Shown here: piece after piece, positions 33,028-41,079 of the stretch
How positions within the stretch are numbered: position 1 is the first letter of the stretch
Layout of the letters: the number at the start of each line of letters is the position of its first letter
Source of the DNA: a virus
Strand: one strand, 5' to 3'
Virus record (IMG/VR): IMGVR_UViG_3300029258_002750
Location: 211,102-275,101 of that record
Length of the DNA stretch: 64,000 nucleotides
Notes under the pieces: generated by a model
What the model was told of the DNA's origin: nothing
The model's input: only the letters and a program-made list of their open reading frames with translations
Database searches by the model: none
Position numbers and translations under genes: made by a program

Positions 33028-35442
33028 ATGCCGCCCTTCCCCACTGAGCAAGTACTCGACATCCAGAGCGACAAGACCCTCACCGACGCCAGGCTCCAAT
33101 CCACTGTCGAGCTGCAAGATGCGTCAGCGATCCGCAAGCTCATCATGGACTGGGACGAGCCCGCCACGGTCGATCGCGTGGTCAAGTTCACCGATCCCGG
33201 CCGAGACGCGGAAGTCGCCTACAAGCATGAGGTTGCGGCGGGCCAGGCTGGCTGGAAGGAGGTGCTGCTCACCGCGACCCAACTCGACAGCGTCAACGAC
33301 GGGATCCAGCCCGCGATCGTCTTTGCGCTCTCCGGTCTCCCAGCTGACGGCCAGACGCTCATCATCGAGAACGACACCGATGGCGCCGAGACCTTCACGT
33401 GGCGGGCCGCAGCGGCAGCTCCGTTCGAGGTGCAGATCGGCGGCGATGTTCCGACCTCGCACGCGAACTTGGCGTCCCAGATCGGCACGGACTCTACCTA
33501 CTGGGGAGCCGCCGTTCACACGAACCTGACCTCGATTGCGCCCAACGTGGTCGTGATCCGCAAGCTCATCCCCGATGACGGCGACAACGACCGCCTCTAC
33601 GGCTCGACCACGAACGGCCAGGTCGTGGACTACGGGACGATCCCCGACGACCTGGACTACGGAAACAAGTCGCTGACCGCGCTCCCGGCCGCCGACCCGG
33701 GGACCAGGAACTTCGGGATCAGCCGAGCCCTGGCCTCCCTCGATCCCGGCGAGCAGCACCTCGTCCTTGCCGAGGATCTCCAGTACGCCTGGGACGCGGA
33801 CGCGACCCAGTGGAACCAGATCGGGATCGTGGTGCCGGTCGCAACGTCAGGCTCGGGCGGCGGCACCATCGGCAAGCTCACGATGGACGAGGACAAGGCG
33901 CTCAAGATCACCGCTGGCGTCGCCGAGGTGCTGGTCGACGGCGTCACGATGACGATCGACGGGTTCGGCAAACTCGCCTCGCTTGGTACTGGTAGCGGTG
34001 CGCTGACAGCCGACGCGACCTACGCGCCCGTCTTCGTCAGGAACGCGTCGGGGATCACGCCCGCGACCCCCGGGACGACCGGAACCGACACGGACACTCT
34101 GGACCACCCGGCCGGGTCGGACACCGGCCAGCGCTTCGAGTACGTGGTCCCGGACGACTACGCGGGCGGCGATCTCACGGTCCTGGTCGTCTATCGGATG
34201 GACAGTGTCGGCACGGCCGGGAACCTGCGGATGCGAGGGCAGGCCGAGGTCCACGACATCGACGCTGGCGGCACGACGCTTCTCTCAGCCGTGGACTACG
34301 ACTTCGCGCCCCTGGTCACCACGAACATCGACCAGGAATCGATCTTCGCGATCCCGGCCGCCAACGTGACGCGCGGGGACACGCTCCAGATCTTCATGCA
34401 GCGGATCGGGACGTGGGGCGGCGAGACCGACACCCGGGCCTTGAAGCTCATTGCCTACCAGGTCCGCTACAAGAGCGAGATCACCAATCGCGCACGCACG
34501 ATTCACGTGGAGGCGCTCCGCTCGACCGACGAGCCTGCTCCAACGTCCGGCACGATTGGCACGGACACGGATACCGAGGAGTTCCCGACCGGCTCCGACA
34601 CCGAGGTGAAGTTCTCCTTCCACATCCCGGACGAGTGGGACGAGATCACGCCACCGGCCCTGCGCGTCGTCTACGCGATGAGTACCGGCGCTGGCGGAAC
34701 CGTCCGTATGGCCACCGAGGGCGAGATCATGTCCATCGGTGGTGCGGTTGTTCCCATCGGGATCGTGAACGCCGATCTCCTGGTTCCGGCGAACACGAAC
34801 ATTCATCGGTCCACGATCATCAGGGAGCTGACGCCCACGGCCCTCCAGCGCGGGGACTTCGTCACCCTCAAGCTGGCTCGCCGAGTGGCGGTCGGGGGCA
34901 ACTCGCCCGCGAACTTCCGTATGGTTGCGGTGACGATCACCTTCACGAACATTGCTCAGGGCGGGTTTACGACCGTCCAGACGGAGGAGAAGTTCCTCGA
35001 GCTGGGCGTCTTCAGCCAACCAGCTGACATCGACATCTTCGGTGACACGGCCTATCCCTCGTTCGGCGGCGACTTCCACGCGATGGACCACATCTACGCT
35101 ACATCGAACGGCAAGCAGCTCGACGTCGCCTACCAGGGCCGGATCGCGGCCTATCAGGCCAACGGTCTGAAGTCGGTGCGGATCTTCATCAAGGGAGTCG
35201 GCCCCAGCCCACGCTACAAGCTGAAGATCTATACGGCCACGGGCGGGGCCACACCGATCTACGACAACAGCGGCGGCGGATCGCCCGTGGCGGCGCCGCT
35301 CACGCTTACTCCGATCGTCTTGACCAGCCCCGGCGACTTCTCGGCCACGACCGCGAACGAGATCTACCACGTCGTTGTCGAGGCTCACCTCGACAACACC
35401 GAGGAACTCTACGTGAGCCGCCCGTGGGTGAGGCACGAGTAG
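33028..35442 (+). CDS. Large virion protein with duplicated jelly-roll domains and shared C-terminal domain
   Basis: 804 aa, ATG 33028. The middle has two tandem copies of one 150-residue domain: TDTDTLDHPAGSDTGQRFEY then VPDDYAGGDLTVLVVY, and TDTDTEEFPTGSDTEVKFSF then IPDEWDEITPPALRVVYAMS. The same domain occurs twice in the protein at 45892. The last 130 residues (FSQPADIDIFGD to YVSRPWVRHE) are shared with the proteins at 43209 and 45892. The N-terminal 300 residues are different and contain a Gly-rich linker (SGSGGGTIG). Probable long adhesin or fibre shaft. Confidence 0.6.
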   Translation: MPPFPTEQVLDIQSDKTLTDARLQSTVELQDASAIRKLIMDWDEPATVDRVVKFTDPGRDAEVAYKHEVAAGQAGWKEVLLTATQLDSVNDGIQPAIVFALSGLPADGQTLIIENDTDGAETFTWRAAAAAPFEVQIGGDVPTSHANLASQIGTDSTYWGAAVHTNLTSIAPNVVVIRKLIPDDGDNDRLYGSTTNGQVVDYGTIPDDLDYGNKSLTALPAADPGTRNFGISRALASLDPGEQHLVLAEDLQYAWDADATQWNQIGIVVPVATSGSGGGTIGKLTMDEDKALKITAGVAEVLVDGVTMTIDGFGKLASLGTGSGALTADATYAPVFVRNASGITPATPGTTGTDTDTLDHPAGSDTGQRFEYVVPDDYAGGDLTVLVVYRMDSVGTAGNLRMRGQAEVHDIDAGGTTLLSAVDYDFAPLVTTNIDQESIFAIPAANVTRGDTLQIFMQRIGTWGGETDTRALKLIAYQVRYKSEITNRARTIHVEALRSTDEPAPTSGTIGTDTDTEEFPTGSDTEVKFSFHIPDEWDEITPPALRVVYAMSTGAGGTVRMATEGEIMSIGGAVVPIGIVNADLLVPANTNIHRSTIIRELTPTALQRGDFVTLKLARRVAVGGNSPANFRMVAVTITFTNIAQGGFTTVQTEEKFLELGVFSQPADIDIFGDTAYPSFGGDFHAMDHIYATSNGKQLDVAYQGRIAAYQANGLKSVRIFIKGVGPSPRYKLKIYTATGGATPIYDNSGGGSPVAAPLTLTPIVLTSPGDFSATTANEIYHVVVEAHLDNTEELYVSRPWVRHE

Positions 35443-35446
35443 GACT

Positions 35447-35875
35447 ATGGTCTTTTCCATCGACAAGGCTATCGAGTCGGGCTCTGCCGCAGCCGGTCTG
35501 CCCGAGGTCATTCGGAACTACACGGGCGGAGTGCAGATCCGCGATGTCGTCTACCAGAAGAGCGACGGCACCGTGGACCGGGCCGATGCCTCGTCGATCA
35601 CGACCGCCGAGACCGCCATTGGGCTAGTGATTGCCATCGACGACCCCGGCGCTGGCGAGTGCCGCGTCAGGCTCCACGGCGACATGGACGGTTTCACCGG
35701 CCTCACGGTCGGTGGGCTCTACGTCCTGGCGTCTTCGCCGGGCCAGATCGTTCGCGTTGACGACACCGGAAACCCCAACTACCCAGGGCCAGGTCACGCG
35801 CTGCGTGAGGTCGGGAATGCTGTTAGCACCACGAAGCTGTTCATCGAGCCCGGCAGGGATTTCGAGGTGCTGTAG
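35447..35875 (+). CDS. Small fibre-region protein with GLYVLASSPGQ beta domain
   Basis: 142 aa, ATG 35447. A single beta domain: VYQKSDGTVDRADASSITTA, AIGLVIAIDDPGAGECRVRL, and GLYVLASSPGQIVRV. A domain of the same kind ends the protein at 36140 (VIYLSTVTGRVTNVAPSG). This fold type is common as a phage fibre or decoration domain. Role not shown. Confidence 0.5.
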   Translation: MVFSIDKAIESGSAAAGLPEVIRNYTGGVQIRDVVYQKSDGTVDRADASSITTAETAIGLVIAIDDPGAGECRVRLHGDMDGFTGLTVGGLYVLASSPGQIVRVDDTGNPNYPGPGHALREVGNAVSTTKLFIEPGRDFEVL

Positions 35876-35883
35876 GAGGAAGC

Positions 35884-36132
35884 ATGGCAGACTACGACGT
35901 GGACGATCTCGTCGATGTGAGGGCCGACAAGACCCACTCATGGCGGGCTGGTACGGTCACGGCCGCCGAGGACACTCGCTACCAGGTGACGCTCGACACG
36001 CCGGTTACCGCAGACACTTGGTCCGGGGCGACCCGGAAGTACGGAGGGTCGGACACGCTCTCCGTGGTCTACATTCTCAAGAACGCTGAGGTCGTCGCGG
36101 AAGGCGAACTCATCAGGACCCAGGGAGGCTAG
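35884..36132 (+). CDS. Small virion-region protein of unknown function
   Basis: 82 aa, ATG 35884 with AGGAGGA 35875-35881. A short acidic protein that alternates strands (YQVTLDTPVTADTWSGATR, LSVVYILKNAEVVAEG). No recognisable family. It sits between two genes that share a domain, so it may be a spacer or fibre cofactor. Confidence 0.4.
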   Translation: MADYDVDDLVDVRADKTHSWRAGTVTAAEDTRYQVTLDTPVTADTWSGATRKYGGSDTLSVVYILKNAEVVAEGELIRTQGG

Positions 36133-36139
36133 GTAGGAG

Positions 36140-38233
36140 ATGGCAACTGCAACTCTCGTCAAGCGCACCTCTCGGGCGCACATGCAAGTGCTCCCGGACA
36201 CGGACGATGCCGTCATCGGCAGCATCGTCCGGTCCACCGCTGGAGCGATGAAGATCGGTGACGACACGAACTCGACGTCGATCCAGCTCGGCGGCGCTGC
36301 TGCCGACAACGTCACGCAGATCGACATCGGGCAGGACTCGGGGATGACCTCCCTGACTACCCTGAACCTCGCCACCGTAGCCACCATGACCGCGCTGAAC
36401 ATCGGCACGGGCATGGGGTCCGGTGACACGATCGCGATCGGTGCTACCGGGACCGCTGTGAACATCCCGGCTACGGTGACGATCACCGACCTGACGGTCA
36501 ACGGAACGACCACAACGGTCTCGACCACGAACCTGTCCGTTGCGGACGACCTGATCATCCTCCGGGGCGACTCGTCGGCCCAGGCGGCGGCCGACTCCGG
36601 CATCGTGGTCGAGCGCGGTACGACCAGCGCGGACGACGCGATCTGGCTCTGGAGCGAGACGAACGATCGCTTCGAGCTGGGCTTGTTCGCCTCGAACAAC
36701 GGAGCCAACAGCGCGCCTTCGGACGTGACTACGGCGGGCTACAAGGATCTCAAGATCCTCAACCTGCTGCTGGATGGCACTGGCGTCACGTTCGATGGCG
36801 CAGGTACGGTCGCGGCCACAGGTGCGGTCCTCAGCCTCGACGGCACCGGGATCGAGACCAGCGCGGCCACGATCACGGCGGACGCAGGGCTCGACATCGT
36901 CACGACCACGACCGGCAACCTGGTCCTCGACAGCGGGACCACTGGCTCGGTTAGCTTGGGCGTGGACGCCGCCAACGCCAAGACCGTGACGGTTGGCGCG
37001 TCAGCTGGCGCTTCGACAACCGCCATCGAGTGCGGCACGGGCGGCCTGAACCTCGGAACCACGGCCAACGCTCACACGGTCACCCTGGGCAGCACGACGG
37101 GCGCGAGCGCGACCACGATCCAGTGCGGCACCGGAGCCATGACCTTTACGGCGGGCGGCGCCTTCGACGTCAACACCGCCGGTGCGGTCACCATCGACAG
37201 CTCTGGTGGGACGATCAGCATCGGTGCCGACGACGTCGATCAGGCGATCAACATCGGCGGCCAGGGCGAGCGCACTACAACGATCGGCAACAACGTCGGG
37301 GCCAACGGGATCGCGCTCGAGACTGGAACCGGTGGACTGGGCGTGGACGCCGATGGCGACTCCACCTGGACCATGTTCGACTGGACCATCACGCTCAACG
37401 AGACCCAGACGGCCGGGTCCACCACGGCGGGTAACCCGTACGCGCTGACGGCTGGCGCTGGCGCAGCGGCCGATGCGGCTGCGGCTGGTGGTGTCGGTGG
37501 CGCGATCGGTCTGACGGCCGGTGTCGGTGGTGCGGGCGACGACAACCCGCAGGATGGCGGCGCGGGTGGCGCGCTCACGATCACGTCTGGTGTTGGCGGG
37601 GTCTCAGGCAACAACGCCGGTTCGACCTCGGGCGCTGGTGGCGACGTTCTGATCGTTGCTGCGGACGCAGGAGCGATCGTCGGTGCCGGAGCCAAGGGGA
37701 ACCCTGGCCGTGTGGCCTTCACCTCCGGGACGACCCAGTACTACCTGACGGCTGCTGGGACCGGGCCTGCGCTCGCTACTACGGCACAGACGATCATCGA
37801 GGCGATCAACGAGGTTGCGGGCGGCACGTCCTCGGCCGCGACCATGATCACCACGACCTTCGCCACGACCGGGCTCACGGTCGGGGCTCCGTGCTACGTG
37901 TCGGCGCTCGACACGGCTTCGGAGTGCGACGCCGACGCGGTCGCCACGTCGGATGTGATCGGCTTCGTCAAGACGGTCGGCGCGGCCGGAACCGGCGAGG
38001 TCGTCCTGGGCGGCGTGACCAACATGGCCTTCGAGGTCGGGCTCAACGTCCTCCCCGGCGAGGTGATCTACCTCTCGACCGTCACCGGCCGCGTGACCAA
38101 CGTCGCCCCGTCTGGGACGGGTGATACGGTCTACGAGGTCGGATTCGCGAACGACTCCGAGGCGGGCGGCGCCACGACCGATGGTGAGGCGCTCGAGTGC
38201 GTCATTCACTTCGGTTCCCGGGTCGTCGTCTAG
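36140..38233 (+). CDS. Large fibre protein with hinge-like LTVNGTTTTVST segment
   Basis: 697 aa, ATG 36140 with TAGGAG upstream. The N-terminal part reads ALNIGTGMGSGDTIAIGATG and ITDLTVNGTTTTVSTTNLSV, then ADDAIWLWSETNDRFELGLF, a stretch it shares with the protein at 43209 and with many phage fibre connectors. The middle is a Gly/Thr-rich beta repeat (GAGGALTITSGVGGVSG; TVTVGASAGASTTAIECGTG), probably a beta-helical shaft. The end is a beta domain like that of the 35447 gene. A terminator-like hairpin follows the stop. Confidence 0.6.
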   Translation: MATATLVKRTSRAHMQVLPDTDDAVIGSIVRSTAGAMKIGDDTNSTSIQLGGAAADNVTQIDIGQDSGMTSLTTLNLATVATMTALNIGTGMGSGDTIAIGATGTAVNIPATVTITDLTVNGTTTTVSTTNLSVADDLIILRGDSSAQAAADSGIVVERGTTSADDAIWLWSETNDRFELGLFASNNGANSAPSDVTTAGYKDLKILNLLLDGTGVTFDGAGTVAATGAVLSLDGTGIETSAATITADAGLDIVTTTTGNLVLDSGTTGSVSLGVDAANAKTVTVGASAGASTTAIECGTGGLNLGTTANAHTVTLGSTTGASATTIQCGTGAMTFTAGGAFDVNTAGAVTIDSSGGTISIGADDVDQAINIGGQGERTTTIGNNVGANGIALETGTGGLGVDADGDSTWTMFDWTITLNETQTAGSTTAGNPYALTAGAGAAADAAAAGGVGGAIGLTAGVGGAGDDNPQDGGAGGALTITSGVGGVSGNNAGSTSGAGGDVLIVAADAGAIVGAGAKGNPGRVAFTSGTTQYYLTAAGTGPALATTAQTIIEAINEVAGGTSSAATMITTTFATTGLTVGAPCYVSALDTASECDADAVATSDVIGFVKTVGAAGTGEVVLGGVTNMAFEVGLNVLPGEVIYLSTVTGRVTNVAPSGTGDTVYEVGFANDSEAGGATTDGEALECVIHFGSRVVV

Positions 38234-38250
38234 GAGACTAGGCTTCTTCT

Positions 38251-38288
38251 GGGGGCCGAGTAGGGCAGAGGCGATCCTACCGGCCCCC
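38251..38288 (+). terminator. GC-rich hairpin after the fibre gene at 36140
   Basis: GGGGGCCG (38251-38258) pairs perfectly with CGGCCCCC (38281-38288), and TAGG (38261-38264) with CCTA (38276-38279) inside it. The 3' flank (TGGGTTCTTCAACTT) is only moderately T rich. Probably an intrinsic terminator or an RNA-end element. Confidence 0.45.
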
Positions 38289-38317
38289 TGGGTTCTTCAA
38301 CTTCAGTGGAGAGAGAC

Positions 38318-38728
38318 ATGCCAAGCCGAGGAAAGCAGGGCAGGTTGCAGTCGATTCCCAACAACGCTCCCAAGGGTCCCAAGGTCCCCAAGATTGGGGG
38401 CAACAACGACGGATCCGACAAGAAGGAAGCGGACGATCGGATCCCGGCCACCGAGCTGGACTATCTGGGAGTGCAGCTTCACCAGGCCAGGGAAGACGCC
38501 AATCGGCTGCGCACCCAGTTGCTCGCGAGGGAGAAGGAGATCGTCGAGCTGCGGACCCAGCTGGGCGTCGCAAATCAGCGGATCCTCACGATGGAGATCG
38601 AGGACAGCGCGAAGGAGAACCAGTCGCTTGTCAAGGAGCGCAAGTTCGAGCTGGGGCGGTCCATCACGAAGGACGACAAGACCGGCGAGTTCTTCTGGGA
38701 GAAGGCGCGGGCACCGGCCCAGGGGTAG
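38318..38728 (+). CDS. Coiled-coil protein of unknown function
   Basis: 136 aa from ATG 38318, with GGAGAGAG 38308-38315; an in-frame GTG at 38306 lies inside the ribosome site and is rejected. The N-terminal 45 residues are basic and Pro/Lys rich. Residues 48-110 form a coiled coil (LGVQLHQAREDANRLRTQLL, REKEIVELRTQLGVANQRIL). The leader CTTCAGTGGAGAGAGACATG resembles that of the gene at 51270. Possible assembly factor for the fibres. Confidence 0.5.
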   Translation: MPSRGKQGRLQSIPNNAPKGPKVPKIGGNNDGSDKKEADDRIPATELDYLGVQLHQAREDANRLRTQLLAREKEIVELRTQLGVANQRILTMEIEDSAKENQSLVKERKFELGRSITKDDKTGEFFWEKARAPAQG

Positions 38729-38740
38729 GGAGGCTAGCAG

Positions 38741-39163
38741 ATGTCGTCCCTGAAGCTGCTCAGGCGGTACGGGACGAGGGCGTTCGGCCAAGCAGTGGCG
38801 GCTCCGTTCGTCCTCGAGACCGTGTCCGGCATCAACGCGCTGTCGGAGACCGAGACATCCCTCTATACAGTGCCCACCGGCGAGGAAGTGGTCGTCATCG
38901 GGGTCGTGCTCCGGTGTACGGCGGCCAGCGGCATCACTACTGCGCCAAAGGCCGGGGTCGGAATCGCAGCGGGCGCCGACGACATCTTCACGTCGCAGCG
39001 GTGCTACGGGCTGCTCGCGGACGGCGATGAGTTCCAGTTCCCACAGGGAGGGATCAGGAGAATCGCCGACGCAGGTGAGGAGATCAAGCTGGGCATCGAT
39101 GAAGCAGCCGTGGGGACCTCGATGACCCTGGCAGCTGACGTGCTGGGATATGGGGCGGTGTAG
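38741..39163 (+). CDS. Fibre-region protein, single-domain member of a two-gene family
   Basis: 140 aa, ATG 38741 with GGAGG upstream. A beta domain (TETSLYTVPTGEEVVVIGVV, IFTSQRCYGLLADGDEFQF, GEEIKLGIDEAAVGTSM) that recurs as the C-terminal domain of the protein at 42556. It may cap or trimerise a fibre. No enzyme motif. Confidence 0.5.
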   Translation: MSSLKLLRRYGTRAFGQAVAAPFVLETVSGINALSETETSLYTVPTGEEVVVIGVVLRCTAASGITTAPKAGVGIAAGADDIFTSQRCYGLLADGDEFQFPQGGIRRIADAGEEIKLGIDEAAVGTSMTLAADVLGYGAV

Positions 39164-39165
39164 AC

Positions 39166-39333
39166 ATGGCTTGGAAGCTCACTCTTGAGGGCGGCGCGGA
39201 GATGACCGCCAGCGATCAGGTGCGGACGCCTGGGGGGCTCGTGGCCGCCTCGTCAATCGAGGTCGGGGACCTGGTCTGCATCTTCCCCGATGGGCACATG
39301 CCGGTTGAGGTCACCGACGTCGAAGAGGTCTAG
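39166..39333 (+). CDS. 55-residue protein of the KLTL microprotein family
   Basis: ATG 39166 to TAG 39331-39333, in a tandem of short genes. It begins MAWKLTLEGGAEMTASDQVR and ends VEVTDVEEV. The middle (LVAASSIEVGDLVCIFPDG) resembles a Hint/intein beta-strand pair. Two relatives lie at 39339 and 40990. Too short to assign; coding potential is supported by tight spacing (2 bases after the previous stop, 5 before the next start) and by the paralogues. Confidence 0.5.
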   Translation: MAWKLTLEGGAEMTASDQVRTPGGLVAASSIEVGDLVCIFPDGHMPVEVTDVEEV

Positions 39334-39338
39334 GCGAG

Positions 39339-39518
39339 ATGGCGATCAAGATCACTCTCGTTGACGTAGACGACTCCGAAGTCTACTTCGCCAACACCAC
39401 ACTGGTGACACTCGTGGGCGGAGCTACGAAGGCTGCTTCTGATCTAGCGGAGGACGATCAAATCGTCCTTGCGCTCGCCGGAGAGGTAAAAGTGGCGACC
39501 GTTGAGGAGATCGAGTAA
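39339..39518 (+). CDS. 59-residue protein of the KITL microprotein family
   Basis: ATG 39339 to TAA 39516-39518, whose last base is the A of the next ATG. It begins MAIKITLVDVDDSEVYFANT and ends VKVATVEEIE. The order of elements (KITL, then KAAS-DLAEDDQIVL, then VEEIE) follows the 55-residue relative at 39166. A small beta protein, function unknown. Confidence 0.5.
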   Translation: MAIKITLVDVDDSEVYFANTTLVTLVGGATKAASDLAEDDQIVLALAGEVKVATVEEIE

Positions 39519-40978
39519 TGGCGCTTCCGCCTGTCCTGTTCGCTCGGCTCGAAAACGGCGGCGGAGAGGCCACCGGCTACCGATTGCTCGCCGGAACCGC
39601 GCTGTCTGAGATCCCAGACGACAACGTGGACATCGGCTCGGCCCAAGGCGAGAGCGGGCTGAACTACCAGTATCAGCGGAAGCCGCTGAACCACATGGTC
39701 CGGTTTGGGAACAAGGTGTTCGTCTGGGTCAAGAACATCATCTACAGCATCAACACCGCAACCGACTCTTGGGACGTTGCGCACACCACGACCATAGGCA
39801 CGCCCAACTCCGACCACTCCGGCCTGTACCACATCGAGATCAACGGTGTTCCTTCACTGATCGGGTTCTACGGCGCCAACGTGGTCCTCATGTACAACGG
39901 CAACACGGATTCGTGGTCTGAGACCACCTTGCCTTTGTCCGTGGTATCCCCCAGTCAGTCGGAGGTCTTCATCTACAGGAACGTCGTCTTCTGCGCTAGC
40001 TCCGGCGGCGGCACCTACGTCTGGTGGTGGGATCCTTCAGGGTCGTCACTGGGCACGCAGAACTTGTCGCCATCTGGTGTGTCCTTCGCGGTGCACAAGG
40101 GCGTTCTCTACATGCTCTTGTACTTCCACACGAGTCCTACGCAGCCCCACATGTACCGCTTCACCGGTGCAGGCTGGACCTCGTCTGGCCTCGCCTACAT
40201 CGGCGTTAACTCCAACCCGGGCGGCGTCCGTGTCGAGCACATCTATGCGAACAGTCCTGACGAGAAGATGCCTGAACTGGTAGACATCGATGGCAAGCTC
40301 TACGCCTTCGTGTGGGGCCGCCTGACGGGCTCGGGCGACCTCTACAGCCACCTGGAAATCTACGAGTACGACGCCACGGGCGACTATATCGACATGAGCA
40401 CCGACGAGGTCAGGATCACCACGTCGGTCAGTCCATTCCAGTCTTCCAGTAGCGGCCTTCACCATCCCAGCATTCACGTCTTCCAAGACTTCGACACGGA
40501 CCCGACCAACCCAGAGACATATTTCTTCATCAACGGTCGTCGCGACCAAGACTCTTGGGTGACCTACAAGTGGAACGGTCCTAGCAGTTTGATGACCTAT
40601 GTGGGCGCCATCGGTGCATGGGGGCTCGCTCCATCGCAGTCGAAGGATGGCGGAGGACAGCGCGTCTGGACCGAGGGTGTACCGAACGTCCAGATCACCG
40701 GCATCACGAAGAGTTCAGACGGGATGACGATCTCGTTCAAGGCGTATGGCGGTGATACCGGCAAGATCGTCAAGATCTACGTGAACGGGCAGGAGGGTCC
40801 GCCGACCGCCCTGGCGACCCTGACCGGGACGGCGACGGGCGGCAGCGCAACCAGAAACGGGAACCAGGTCGAGAACATCAGCGCCGACGGTTCAACTACG
40901 TATACCGTCGGCTGGGACTTCTTCTCCGACGGGCTGTCGATTGGTCAGTACGCCAACCTCGCGCCCAGGATCGAGTAG
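39518..40978 (+). CDS. Propeller-like virion protein (copy 2 of 3)
   Basis: 486 aa, ATG in a TAATG junction. Repeated Trp/Tyr-rich blades (KVFVWVKNIIYSINTATDSW, NVVLMYNGNTDSWSETTLP, GVLYMLLYFHTSPTQPHMYR) fill residues 40-370. The final 100 residues (GITKSSDGMTISFKAYGG, TATGGSATRNGNQVENISAD) are an Ig-like domain shared with the next propeller gene. Likely a carbohydrate-binding or spacing part of a fibre. Confidence 0.6.
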   Translation: MALPPVLFARLENGGGEATGYRLLAGTALSEIPDDNVDIGSAQGESGLNYQYQRKPLNHMVRFGNKVFVWVKNIIYSINTATDSWDVAHTTTIGTPNSDHSGLYHIEINGVPSLIGFYGANVVLMYNGNTDSWSETTLPLSVVSPSQSEVFIYRNVVFCASSGGGTYVWWWDPSGSSLGTQNLSPSGVSFAVHKGVLYMLLYFHTSPTQPHMYRFTGAGWTSSGLAYIGVNSNPGGVRVEHIYANSPDEKMPELVDIDGKLYAFVWGRLTGSGDLYSHLEIYEYDATGDYIDMSTDEVRITTSVSPFQSSSSGLHHPSIHVFQDFDTDPTNPETYFFINGRRDQDSWVTYKWNGPSSLMTYVGAIGAWGLAPSQSKDGGGQRVWTEGVPNVQITGITKSSDGMTISFKAYGGDTGKIVKIYVNGQEGPPTALATLTGTATGGSATRNGNQVENISADGSTTYTVGWDFFSDGLSIGQYANLAPRIE

Positions 40979-40989
40979 AAGCGACCGTA

Positions 40990-41076
40990 ATGGGGCGGAA
41001 GATCACTCTTACTGGTGGAGTCAAAATGCACGCCACGGATCAGGGAACACCGGACAGGGCTAGGATCGAGGAGTAG
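40990..41076 (+). CDS. 28-residue relative of the KLTL microprotein family
   Basis: ATG 40990 to TAG 41074-41076, between the two propeller genes. It reads MGRKITLTGGVKMHATDQGT and closes RARIEE, which matches the start (KLTLEGG.EMTASDQ..TP) and the acidic end of the 55-residue gene at 39166, with the middle missing. Either a minimal gene or a deletion remnant. Confidence 0.35.
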   Translation: MGRKITLTGGVKMHATDQGTPDRARIEE

Positions 41077-41079
41077 ACG

